The notes under the pieces were generated by a model. The model had not been told where the DNA came from and ran no database searches. It saw only the letters and a list, made by a program, of their open reading frames with translations. Shown here one piece after another: positions 7,494 to 15,600 of a DNA stretch of 33,577 nucleotides (within the stretch, counting starts at the first letter, position 1; each line of letters opens with the position of its first letter). Location of the stretch: assembly GCA_007996965.1 (NCBI GenBank), contig BIMP01000004.1, forward strand, positions 1 to 33,577. Direction: 5' to 3'. The translations under genes were made by a program, and so were the position numbers. This DNA comes from a cyanobiont of Ornithocercus magnificus. Its GTDB lineage: Bacteria > Cyanobacteriota > Cyanobacteriia > PCC-6307 > Cyanobiaceae.

Positions 7494-10400
7494 TTAACTA
7501 TCAGGTACCTCATGTTGAGTTGGGACAGCACCAAACTTATCTATTAAGAGCTTACGAAGCGAGTCACCGATTTCTTCGGCCGGTACGGATTTTTTATAAA
7601 CCTCACCAATTTTCGGATTGGCTCCCTGGGACCCGCCGACAGTTATTGTGTATCCGTCATCTATCACACCTTTGCTATTTCTGACCTTAGTGCCAGTCAA
7701 ACCTATCGCTCCCATATAAGCCTGACCACAGCTATTTGGACAGCCAGTCCAGTGAATCTTAACCTCTTCTGGAAGATCTAGTTCCGAATCTAGCTTTTTT
7801 GAGGTTTTAACTGCTTGTTCTTTAGTGTTGGCAAGAGCGAAGCTACAATAGGTATTACCAGTACATGAGACAGTACCAGCAGTAATAGACCTAGGTTCTA
7901 GAGGAAAACGCTGCAGAAGAAAATCATTTCTAAAAGAGCTCAGCTTATCTTCTGAAAGACCAACAATGATTACATTTTGGTCTTCTGTAAGGCGTACTTC
8001 GCCACTGCCATAATCTAAACTGGCAGTAGCCAGATCTTGTAGATCTTCAGCTGTAAGGCGGCCTACTGGGACATGAAGTCCGGCAAAATAGAATCCTTTT
8101 TGTTTCTGTGGATGAATTCCTAGATGTGATCTAGGGGTGTCGTTAAAGACAGAACCTGGGTCTGGTGTTAGTTGTTGCCCAAGGAACTCTTCAACCATAG
8201 AGCGAAATGCATCTAGTCCCACCTCCTCAAGATAGAAGCGGAATCGTCCCCTATTTCGCTTATTGCGTTCGCCGTTGTCACGCCAGATTTTAATTACAGC
8301 ATCAGTAATCATACAAATTTGATCTGTCTTTACCCAAACATTTAATGGCACTGCATATGCATTCATCTGAGAGGAGAGTATGCCAGCTATCCATACACCA
8401 AATCCCATCACACCATCATTTTCTACGGGATGGAAGATAATATCATTGTGCAGTAAGAAATTATCTTTCGCCCCTGCTACAGCAGCATTCCACTTGCGTG
8501 GTAGATTAGAGAACTCTGGGTTACCTTCGCAGTTATTAGTCAGAAAATTTTGTAACTCTGTAGTATAGGGACGTGTGTCGACTATTTCTAGCGGGTCAAT
8601 ACCAGCTAGAGGATTGCCAGTTATGTTGCGAGGGTTGTCAAATCCTGACTGTATGCTACTGAGGCCAGCTTTCTTGAGGCGTCTCAAAATTTCTGGCAGG
8701 TCACCAATAAGTATGCCGCGTAGCTGTAGATTTTGCCGGGTTGTGATGTCACAGCTGCTAGCATCACCATAACGCCCGACGATAGATGCAACTATACGCA
8801 GCTGGTACTCGGAAAGAATACCATTAGGGATTCGTAAGCGAAGCATAAATTTTCCCGGTGTTTTAGGCCTCCAGAATATTCCGTACCACTTGAGTCGAAG
8901 TTCCAGGTCAGTCTTATTCATTTGTTCCCAGCCTAACTGGGCAAATCTTTCAATCTCGCTGCCCACTAGAAGGCCATCCTTATTGGCTTTGTCTTGCTCA
9001 ATCTTGTTTAGCTTTCTACCATCTAGGTATGATCTGGTAGATGTGAGAGAGCTTGAATTAATAGCCATGGTCTGTTCTTGTTTTACTGTAGGTACTGGTA
9101 GCTTGGGTGTAGCTGGTGCTGCCATTACAGCGCATGCTTTCAGCTCAGGCTGTTTGGATATCGGGCAGACTTGACCATAAATGAGCATATTCACTTCACA
9201 AGCATGCTCCTGAGTAAAGCCCCAGTGCATTGGTAGAAATACTGTGCCTATAAGAATTCGATCTGTCACTTTTACACGGACAGTAAGGTAGCTACGACGT
9301 GAACTAACTACAGCTACTTCCTTGTCGCATAACTTAAATTTTTGGGCGTCAGTGGGATTTATCTCTAGTAATGGCTCAGGATGCATGAGTTGTAGACGCC
9401 TCACCTTTCCGGTGCGCGTCATCGTGTGCCACTGGCCTAAATACCGGCCCACGGTAAGCACCAGAGGATAATCATTGCAAGGTGCTTCTGCGATACCAAG
9501 TGGTTGGTCAGCAGTAAAGTGGGCTAAGCCGCTTTCGGTGGGAAAGTGGTGATCGCTGTAGAGCCTTTTCGCATCTTTTGTCGGCTGACTGCCACTTGGA
9601 AAAGGCCATTGCTGAGGGCCATTTTGCTTAAGTAATTCGTGGCTTAAGCCCGACACATCACAGATACGGCCTTTGGTAATAGATGTAAACTCGGTATATA
9701 CCTCAGCAGCAGAGTCAAATGCAAACTGCTCCTCAAATCCCAGGCGTCGCCCTACCTCAGCGAATATCTGCCAATCCGGCATGCTTTGACCATGGCGGGG
9801 CCGGTAAGCAGGACAGTAGGTGACTCGCCGCTCAGAATTAGTCATTACCCCAGCTTTTTCACTCCACTGACAAGCAGGAAGTAGAAGGTGGGAATAAAAG
9901 GCAGTCTCTGAGCCAGCGTAAACCTCACTAACCACCACAAATGGGCAGCGCTGTGCGGCTGCTTTCACCTGCTTTAAGTTGGGCATACTTACGAGTGGAT
10001 TAGTAGCTGCTACCCACCAGAGATCAATTTCGCCCTTGGCCATTGCTTCTATCTGCTGATAGGCGACTAGGCCTGGTTCAGCTGCTATGCTTCCAGCAGG
10101 GAAATTCCAAGCCTCCTCTAAATCAGCACGGTGCTGACTATTGGTAGTAAGACGATACCCAGGCAGTAATTGGGCTAATCCACCAGCCTCTCTGCCACCC
10201 ATGGCATTCGGCTGACCTGTGAGAGAGAATGGCCCAGCTCCTTCCTTGCCGATCTGGCCGGTAAGTAGATGCAAGTTTATCACTCCACATACAATAGCTG
10301 TGCCCTCTCGTCTTTGGTTTATACCCATTGACCAGAGGCTGAGGATATTTTGGTCGCAACACCACAATTGGGCTACATCTTGTAGCTGTTTCTCAGAGAT

Positions 10401-11258
10401 GCGGCAGAATTTAGCTACTAAACCAGGTGTCCATCTATTTACTTCTTTGGAGAAAGCATCGTAGTTCTCAGTAGCCTTGTTGATAAAGGCCTGGTCTTGC
10501 CTATTGCTGCGCAGGACAAGGTGAGCAATACCATGCAGTAAAGCTAGATCGGTGCCTGGAGCAATCTGCAGATGGATGTCTGCATTCTTAGCAGTATCAG
10601 TCTGACGTGGATCTATCACAATGAGGACAAGACTACTAGGATCTTTCTTCTTGCGTCTAATTAATCGTTGAAATAGCACCGGATGACACTCAGCAGTATT
10701 AGTACCAATCAGAAAAGCTACTGTGCAATGGTCAAGATCTTCATAACAGCAAGGAGGACCGTCAGAACCAAGACTACGTATGTAGCCAGCCACAGCTGAG
10801 CTCATACATAGCCGTGAATTAGCATCAAAGTTATTGGTGCCAAGGGCACCCTTAAATAACTTCTGGGCTAAGTAATAGTCTTCAGTATGAAACTGCCCTG
10901 AGCCATACATAGCGATAGCGCTTGGCCCTTTAGTCTGCAGACTGCTACAGATCTGATCTGTGATTCGGTTTAGAGCTGTATCCCAGCTAACTGGTTGGAA
11001 ATCTACATCTAGGCTTGGTCTGTACATTGGCTGGTATAGTCGACCACAACTTAATGCTTCACCTACACTGGCACCTTTGATGCAAAGTTGCCCGAGACTA
11101 GAAGGATGACTTCGATCTCCACGAGCCGTCCACATCGGATTACCATCAGCATCAAGACGGGTGGGTTTTCCTAACTGTGTTGGTGGTAACATTTCAAGAC
11201 CACACCCCACCCCACAGTATGGGCACTGACTACGCACACTTCCAGAGACTATTGTCAT
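7494..11258 (-). CDS. narB-nirA: NarB-NirA fusion: nitrate reductase joined to nitrite reductase
   Basis: One 1,254-residue frame. Residues 1 to about 711 are a molybdenum bis-MGD nitrate reductase of cyanobacterial NarB type. Cys12, Cys15, Cys19 and Cys59 (CPYCGVGC...CIKG) are the 4Fe-4S ligands, and Cys151 in SRLCMSSAVAGY is the expected Mo ligand. Residues 712-730 form a Pro/Ala-rich linker (MAAPATPKLPVPTVKQEQT). Residues 731-1254 are a complete ferredoxin-nitrite reductase beginning MAINSSSLTSTRSYLDGRKL. It has siroheme/4Fe-4S cysteines at 1132, 1138, 1173 and 1177 (CTGNTYC and CPNSC). Both halves are near the length of the free enzymes, and no stop lies between them. The product would carry out nitrate to nitrite to ammonium in the cytoplasm using ferredoxin. 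The internal Met731 has no good Shine-Dalgarno sequence, so separate NirA synthesis looks unlikely but is not excluded. Confidence 0.93.
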   Translation of the reverse strand: MTIVSGSVRSQCPYCGVGCGLEMLPPTQLGKPTRLDADGNPMWTARGDRSHPSSLGQLCIKGASVGEALSCGRLYQPMYRPSLDVDFQPVSWDTALNRITDQICSSLQTKGPSAIAMYGSGQFHTEDYYLAQKLFKGALGTNNFDANSRLCMSSAVAGYIRSLGSDGPPCCYEDLDHCTVAFLIGTNTAECHPVLFQRLIRRKKKDPSSLVLIVIDPRQTDTAKNADIHLQIAPGTDLALLHGIAHLVLRSNRQDQAFINKATENYDAFSKEVNRWTPGLVAKFCRISEKQLQDVAQLWCCDQNILSLWSMGINQRREGTAIVCGVINLHLLTGQIGKEGAGPFSLTGQPNAMGGREAGGLAQLLPGYRLTTNSQHRADLEEAWNFPAGSIAAEPGLVAYQQIEAMAKGEIDLWWVAATNPLVSMPNLKQVKAAAQRCPFVVVSEVYAGSETAFYSHLLLPACQWSEKAGVMTNSERRVTYCPAYRPRHGQSMPDWQIFAEVGRRLGFEEQFAFDSAAEVYTEFTSITKGRICDVSGLSHELLKQNGPQQWPFPSGSQPTKDAKRLYSDHHFPTESGLAHFTADQPLGIAEAPCNDYPLVLTVGRYLGQWHTMTRTGKVRRLQLMHPEPLLEINPTDAQKFKLCDKEVAVVSSRRSYLTVRVKVTDRILIGTVFLPMHWGFTQEHACEVNMLIYGQVCPISKQPELKACAVMAAPATPKLPVPTVKQEQTMAINSSSLTSTRSYLDGRKLNKIEQDKANKDGLLVGSEIERFAQLGWEQMNKTDLELRLKWYGIFWRPKTPGKFMLRLRIPNGILSEYQLRIVASIVGRYGDASSCDITTRQNLQLRGILIGDLPEILRRLKKAGLSSIQSGFDNPRNITGNPLAGIDPLEIVDTRPYTTELQNFLTNNCEGNPEFSNLPRKWNAAVAGAKDNFLLHNDIIFHPVENDGVMGFGVWIAGILSSQMNAYAVPLNVWVKTDQICMITDAVIKIWRDNGERNKRNRGRFRFYLEEVGLDAFRSMVEEFLGQQLTPDPGSVFNDTPRSHLGIHPQKQKGFYFAGLHVPVGRLTAEDLQDLATASLDYGSGEVRLTEDQNVIIVGLSEDKLSSFRNDFLLQRFPLEPRSITAGTVSCTGNTYCSFALANTKEQAVKTSKKLDSELDLPEEVKIHWTGCPNSCGQAYMGAIGLTGTKVRNSKGVIDDGYTITVGGSQGANPKIGEVYKKSVPAEEIGDSLRKLLIDKFGAVPTQHEVPDS

Positions 11259-11347
11259 TGTGTATAGTATTGAGGAAGAATAGGTTTGTAGCTTTAGCGA
11301 TAAGCTTATTGATCTAGTTTTCTCATGAAAACTTATAGACAGTTTTT
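11259..11347. promoter_or_regulatory. narB-nirA leader with 7-bp hairpin
   Basis: The 89 bases between nrtP and the fusion gene contain a perfect hairpin AGTTTTC-TCAT-GAAAACT at 11,316-11,333 and a 10-bp palindrome ATAAGCTTAT at 11,300-11,309. No canonical NtcA site (GTA-N8-TAC) is present. The short distance favours read-through transcription from nrtP. Confidence 0.4.
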
Positions 11348-12910
11348 TCAGTGATTCACCCCGGCCAATACTGTAACCTCCCCATCATATAACTCGTCAA
11401 AGGAGTTCTTCGGTTCCTTAAGGAAGAAAAGACACAGAAAAGCAACAATCAAGCCAGTTATACCTAGCACCTGAAAGAAAATACTACTGGAGACTTGAAT
11501 CACTTCTGGTGATGGGTTGGTTCCACCACCTATCCAGCTGGGCAATAGGCTAAGGATAGTTAGATAGGTAACAGCCCCAACGTTACCATAAGCACCCACC
11601 AACCCAGCAATTTGGCCAGTAACATTACGCTTGATAAGTGGAACCAGTGCAAAAGTAGCACCTTCACCTGCTTGTACGAAGAAGGAGGTAAACATGGTAA
11701 AAGATAGAGCTACAAGAATACCAGCTAGACCTGTAAAGGTACCTGACTTGATTAAACTCATCATCAGATAGCCAAAGCCAAGGCCCATGGATAGCAGAAC
11801 CATGACGTTCTTGCGGCTGCCGAGCTTGTCAGAAAATATACCACCAGCTGGGCGAGCAACCAAATTTACGAAAGCAAAACAAGAGGCTAGTGCTCCTGCC
11901 ATTGCTTTAGACAGGTCAAAGGTAACCTCGAAAAAAGCAGGCAGCATTGAAATAACAGCTAATTCAGATCCAAAGTTGATTATATATGTAAGTTCGAGGA
12001 TAGCCACCTGGGAAAACTCATAACGATCCTCCTTTGGATAAATCTTTGTGCCGATGATCAGATCGCGGTTGGTACGAATCACTCCTATTGTCTGTACAAC
12101 AAAATAGATTAATGCAGCTAGTAAAGCTAGTGGATAGGCTCTGGCATTAAGGAAACCGACTTTTTGTAAACGCCAGCAAAGTAAACAAAGCACAGCAGTA
12201 AAGGGTATATTCATAACTATTAACCCCCAAAAATCTCGCCTAGATGTAACTTCTAGGCCTGCTGTTTTAGCAGGACGCTGGTAGACCTTACCTGGAGAGC
12301 TATCAGAGGATTGTAAGAAATAGATAATACTGTAAACAGCGGAGATAATACCAGTGAGAGCAACGGCACCGCGCCAGTTTAGGACAACACTGTTAGGTAG
12401 TTCGAGGCCACCAAAGAAGCTAAGCCAACTAGCAAGGCCAACTAGTGTAAGAGCAGAAAAAGCGGAGCCAAAATTACCCCAGCCTCCGTAAATACCTTCT
12501 GCTAATCCAATCTCTTTAGGTGGAAACCACTCGGCTACCATGCGAATGCCAATTACGAAGCCAGCACCAACTATAGATAACAGTAGGCGGGCTGCTACTA
12601 GCTGGTCAAAGTTCTGGGCCGCTGCAAATAGTAGACAAGGAACACATGAAAAAAGTAATAGACTAGAATAAGTTAGTCGTGGACCGAATTTGTCCAACAA
12701 CATACCAATTACTACGCGGGCTGGAACTGTTAACGCCACGTTACAAATAGCTAGAGTCTGAATCTGACTAGTGGTTAAGCCTAGATCAGCCTGAATAGTA
12801 GTAGCCAGAGGGGCTAAGTTGAACCAGACAACAAATGTTAGAAAAAAGGCAAACCAGGTTAGATGAAGTGTCTTATATCTTCCCTGGAGTGACCAAAGTT
12901 TGCTAAGCAT
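11348..12910 (-). CDS. nrtP: Nitrate/nitrite permease NrtP (MFS, NNP family)
   Basis: A 520-residue major facilitator protein with about twelve hydrophobic segments. It carries the NNP-family signatures for nitrate/nitrite porters: GGWGNFGSAFSAL at 142-154, and a second one at 414-446 that includes AGEGATFALVPL and GAYGNVGA. The MFS loop motif GMLLDKFGPR is at 69-78. It would import nitrate (and nitrite) across the inner membrane by proton-coupled transport. Marine Synechococcus use this single-gene permease in place of the NrtABCD ABC transporter. It lies upstream of narB-nirA on the same strand, with an 89-base gap, so substrate uptake and reduction are probably co-expressed. No truncation is evident. 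Confidence 0.92.
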   Translation of the reverse strand: MLSKLWSLQGRYKTLHLTWFAFFLTFVVWFNLAPLATTIQADLGLTTSQIQTLAICNVALTVPARVVIGMLLDKFGPRLTYSSLLLFSCVPCLLFAAAQNFDQLVAARLLLSIVGAGFVIGIRMVAEWFPPKEIGLAEGIYGGWGNFGSAFSALTLVGLASWLSFFGGLELPNSVVLNWRGAVALTGIISAVYSIIYFLQSSDSSPGKVYQRPAKTAGLEVTSRRDFWGLIVMNIPFTAVLCLLCWRLQKVGFLNARAYPLALLAALIYFVVQTIGVIRTNRDLIIGTKIYPKEDRYEFSQVAILELTYIINFGSELAVISMLPAFFEVTFDLSKAMAGALASCFAFVNLVARPAGGIFSDKLGSRKNVMVLLSMGLGFGYLMMSLIKSGTFTGLAGILVALSFTMFTSFFVQAGEGATFALVPLIKRNVTGQIAGLVGAYGNVGAVTYLTILSLLPSWIGGGTNPSPEVIQVSSSIFFQVLGITGLIVAFLCLFFLKEPKNSFDELYDGEVTVLAGVNH

Positions 12911-13321
12911 GAGATCTCAGGAATGAGTGTAGAGAAGCTCTAGCTTCGGAGAGCGCAAGCTCAGGATTTACCCTGTGGCGCTAACACAAGCCGCGACTTG
13001 ATTGCAGCATCTGCTACGTCTTCTCTATGTCGCAACAGCTACAAAATTTATTAGCAGGTACCTGCATATTATCAAGCTACATGAACTGAGATCTTTGAGA
13101 GCTCACTTACCCAACTTTCACAGCAACTTAAGACTCATTTTAGCTAAGTTGGGGTGGGGTTACGGTTCTCTAATCATATAATTTAGGTATGCTGGCTAGC
13201 TTAAGTAAGATTTCTTATACTAGCGGGTCTGCTCATTATAAATGCTTGAGTCTGCAGCTGATAAACTTAACTCTAGAATACCTCTCAGTAATTCCACTGC
13301 AAGGAATCAAGGCTATTTACT
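12911..13321. promoter_or_regulatory. Gap upstream of nrtP, likely promoter region
   Basis: 411 bases without a gene. The nrtP promoter is expected here. No exact GTA-N8-TAC NtcA site was found by eye. The closest is GTA-AGATTTCTTA-TAC near 13,204-13,219, which has a 10-base spacer and lies about 295 bases from the nrtP start. GGTACCTGCATATTATC near 13,057 has only the left half. I cannot assign a site. Confidence 0.35.
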
Positions 13322-14407
13322 CTAGCCTGAGCAATGCTGAGTTGTTGGTTTACTATACCAGGAGATGAGTTGATAAAGTTGTGCCAAGGCTTGGCCACTT
13401 ATCAGTATCTCTTCAGCTAATTCAATCCCTGTCTTGAGTGATTTGGCATATCCACTGAACCAGATATAAACACCAGCATTCCACAGTAAGGCTTTGCGCA
13501 ATGGTCCACTGTTACTCAGGGCTTTCTTAGCCTGGATTGCCCAAGTATTAAGATTTTCCCATTTCAGGTCCTCACCACGGCAGTTGTAATCGTGTGGGCG
13601 AAGGACAAGTCGCTCTAGATTATTGTTGACTAAGTGTGCTGTGATACAGGTGCGACTAATTGGAAGATCCGTACTACCTTCTAAGCCCTTGACAGTAAAC
13701 AGGTTAGTTTCACCAGCTAGTCTTAGTGCTTCCCAAGCACGGTCTTCTGTACTTGGGTGAACGAAACCGCTAACTAATAAATGTTGTCCTTGATGAGGGC
13801 TCCACAAGAGTTCCAGGCTTGCCACCGGTGGACGCTTGCCTAGCTCATTTCTGTAACTAATTAGAGTTTCGGCTAGAGGAAAATGATCTGGCTGGTGGAC
13901 TAAAGCAAAACTTTTCTTTTCAAGCCCTAGCTGTACAACTTCTAGGGAAAGTCCGCTTAACTCCAACCCAAGACTGCGGAACAGCTCGATTGCCGTAACA
14001 CCATATTTCACCGGCATACGACTCCCACCTTGCAGCACCACCGGCTGGCCACAAGCAAGCAGCAATAAACAAGTGAGTGGATAGATTGGTGCTGTGCGCG
14101 TGCGCCCATCGAAGGGCATACAAAAGCAGACTGGTATTCTTGAGTTGGGTTCTGATGTCAGAGCTGGACCGAGATATCGGTAGGTATCGAGCATCCCTGC
14201 AAGTTCCTGGGGCTCGGGTCGGCGAATGCGGTGGGCAATCAGGAAAGCACCGATCTGAGCTGGGGTAGGCTCTTCATAAAGAATGAGTTCCAGGGCATTG
14301 GCAGCTTCTTCACGACTCATTCCTTTGCTAGTGCGATTACCACTACCCACTTTTCGCAGGTAGGATTTGAAGCGTTCTCTTCCGGATACAGCTGGAGCGA
14401 CGATCAT
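13322..14407 (-). CDS. cnaT: CnaT-type protein (TrpD-fold, nitrate-assimilation regulator)
   Basis: A 361-residue protein with the fold of anthranilate phosphoribosyltransferase. The N-terminal helical domain is seen in LRKVGSGNRTSKGMSREEAA and PTPAQIGAFLIAHRI. The catalytic loops are altered: PFDGRTRT (98-105) replaces the Gly-rich GTGGD phosphoribosyl-pyrophosphate loop of TrpD, and MPVKYGVT (131-138) replaces KHGN. A role in tryptophan synthesis is therefore unlikely. In Anabaena the related cnaT gene is needed to express the nirA operon by an unknown mechanism. The location upstream of nrtP and narB-nirA fits that role. It is transcribed divergently from the NTF2-like gene with only 12 bases between start codons. 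No ribosome binding site is visible for the ATG at 14,407. Confidence 0.8.
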   Translation of the reverse strand: MIVAPAVSGRERFKSYLRKVGSGNRTSKGMSREEAANALELILYEEPTPAQIGAFLIAHRIRRPEPQELAGMLDTYRYLGPALTSEPNSRIPVCFCMPFDGRTRTAPIYPLTCLLLLACGQPVVLQGGSRMPVKYGVTAIELFRSLGLELSGLSLEVVQLGLEKKSFALVHQPDHFPLAETLISYRNELGKRPPVASLELLWSPHQGQHLLVSGFVHPSTEDRAWEALRLAGETNLFTVKGLEGSTDLPISRTCITAHLVNNNLERLVLRPHDYNCRGEDLKWENLNTWAIQAKKALSNSGPLRKALLWNAGVYIWFSGYAKSLKTGIELAEEILISGQALAQLYQLISWYSKPTTQHCSG

Positions 14408-14419
14408 GGCGTGATTATA

Positions 14420-14872
14420 ATGTCTGTCTTTATAGAAGTGTTGGTCCCTCCTCTAGACGAATCAAAGTTGCGGACTCTATTTACCAAGGCTTATAGCCAG
14501 GAGAGTCCACCGGCAGAGCAGTGGCGTGCAGTTTATAGCGACAATGTACATTTTACTGACCCGACTCAAGAGAAGCATGGTATTGAGTCCTATATCAAGG
14601 CCCAAGAGGGCCTAATTCGCCGCTGCGATGATATCTTTCTCAAAGCTGGACAAATTGTTGTTCAGGGTAGCATAGCTTTCGTGGAGTGGGAGATGGGGTT
14701 GAAGATTAAAGGTATCGAGTTCGTCTATCTAGGCACCACTCGACTCAGCTTTGGTACAGATGGTCGGATCATAGAACACCAAGATTACTTTGATTTTATA
14801 GGTCCTACCTTCAAACCAGTCCCAATTCTTGGTCCTTTTGTACGCTGGCTCTATCGAAAGTTTGTATCTTAA
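14420..14872 (+). CDS. NTF2-like / SnoaL-type small protein
   Basis: A 150-residue protein of the nuclear-transport-factor-2-like cone fold. Features include an N-terminal helix (SKLRTLFTKAYSQES), the typical NVHFTDPTQEKHGIESY segment, and a C-terminal beta strand pair (RLSFGTDGRIIEHQDYFDF) followed by WLYRKFVS. This fold covers ketosteroid-isomerase-like enzymes and ligand-binding proteins, so the substrate cannot be predicted. The start at 14,420 is the ATG beginning MSVFIEVLV; a longer frame from 14,231 overlaps cnaT antisense and is not favoured. The gene starts 12 bases from the divergent cnaT start, so the two must overlap in their promoters. It ends before a strong hairpin at 14,913. 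Confidence 0.7.
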   Translation: MSVFIEVLVPPLDESKLRTLFTKAYSQESPPAEQWRAVYSDNVHFTDPTQEKHGIESYIKAQEGLIRRCDDIFLKAGQIVVQGSIAFVEWEMGLKIKGIEFVYLGTTRLSFGTDGRIIEHQDYFDFIGPTFKPVPILGPFVRWLYRKFVS

Positions 14873-14912
14873 TTCAACTATGACATAGAATGTCGAGACG
14901 CCACTAATGGCT

Positions 14913-14956
14913 AATGAGCCGCTTAATTAACCAGCTAGGTAATTAAGCGGCTCATT
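14913..14956 (+). terminator. 17-bp hairpin terminator after the NTF2-like gene
   Basis: AATGAGCCGCTTAATTA (14,913-14,929) pairs perfectly with 14,940-14,956 around a 10-base loop, 40 bases after the stop codon. A short A/T-rich stretch follows but no long T-run, so it is only an imperfect intrinsic terminator by the usual rule. Confidence 0.6.
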
Positions 14957-15600
14957 CAAATTGACTTTAAAATAACAAAATTCTCCCTGAGTGATGGATA
15001 AACTCAGGGCAAAAGATTTGTGGGTTTCAGCTGAGGCTAACTTACTCAACACCCAATCCTGCTTTTGTGCTGAGGAGTAGCCCTGCGAGCTTAGTTATCG
15101 AGCTACATATATTTAAATTTGTTTTTTGCCTGTGGTTTATTCTAGGCTTAATTTTTATTTTATGGAAATAAGTAATACTCTCGACACACTGTGTGGAACT
15201 GCCAGCTAATACTGGAAATATGTCACTTTAGCCGAAGTAGAAATGAAGCAATAGTTCTTCCTAAAGAGATGATAACTTACCATAGCTTTCACCTTGTAAG
15301 CACAGCGACCTATCGACGCTAAAATCTTACTTACAGTTGCTGGCAACATAATCTTTATATCTGGAAAGCGCATTTTTTACTAACCATGTTCTAATAAATT
15401 AGGTACTTAGATACTATCGAGTACTATGTCTTGGCCAGCAGCGAAAACATAGATAGGAGCCATACCTCTGGATCTGGTAGGCTCAATAGGGTTGCTGAGG
15501 ATTACTGTTGTACTTAAAGTGCTCATCTCCAATCTATCGATAGCTTAAAGTATTGTATAACTAATGTCCTGAGGGAATAAGCCAGTAGCTAGTCTTTGTA
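14957..15600. other. Gap with a second hairpin
   Basis: No gene recognised. CCCTGAGT (14,985-14,992) pairs with ACTCAGGG (15,002-15,009). On the minus strand this hairpin is followed by a T-rich stretch, as in an intrinsic terminator facing the NTF2-like gene. The remainder up to the GNAT gene shows nothing recognisable. Confidence 0.45.

Noticed and set aside
8380-9174. Plus-strand open frames inside the NirA part
   Set aside because: Antisense shadows of the reductase; no start signals or family resemblance.
13204-13219. NtcA-like site GTA...TAC upstream of nrtP
   Set aside because: The spacer is 10 bases, not 8, and it lies about 295 bases from the start codon.
14231-14419. 63-residue N-terminal extension of the NTF2-like protein
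   Set aside because: It is antisense to the conserved N-terminus of the CnaT-like gene and adds no domain-like sequence.
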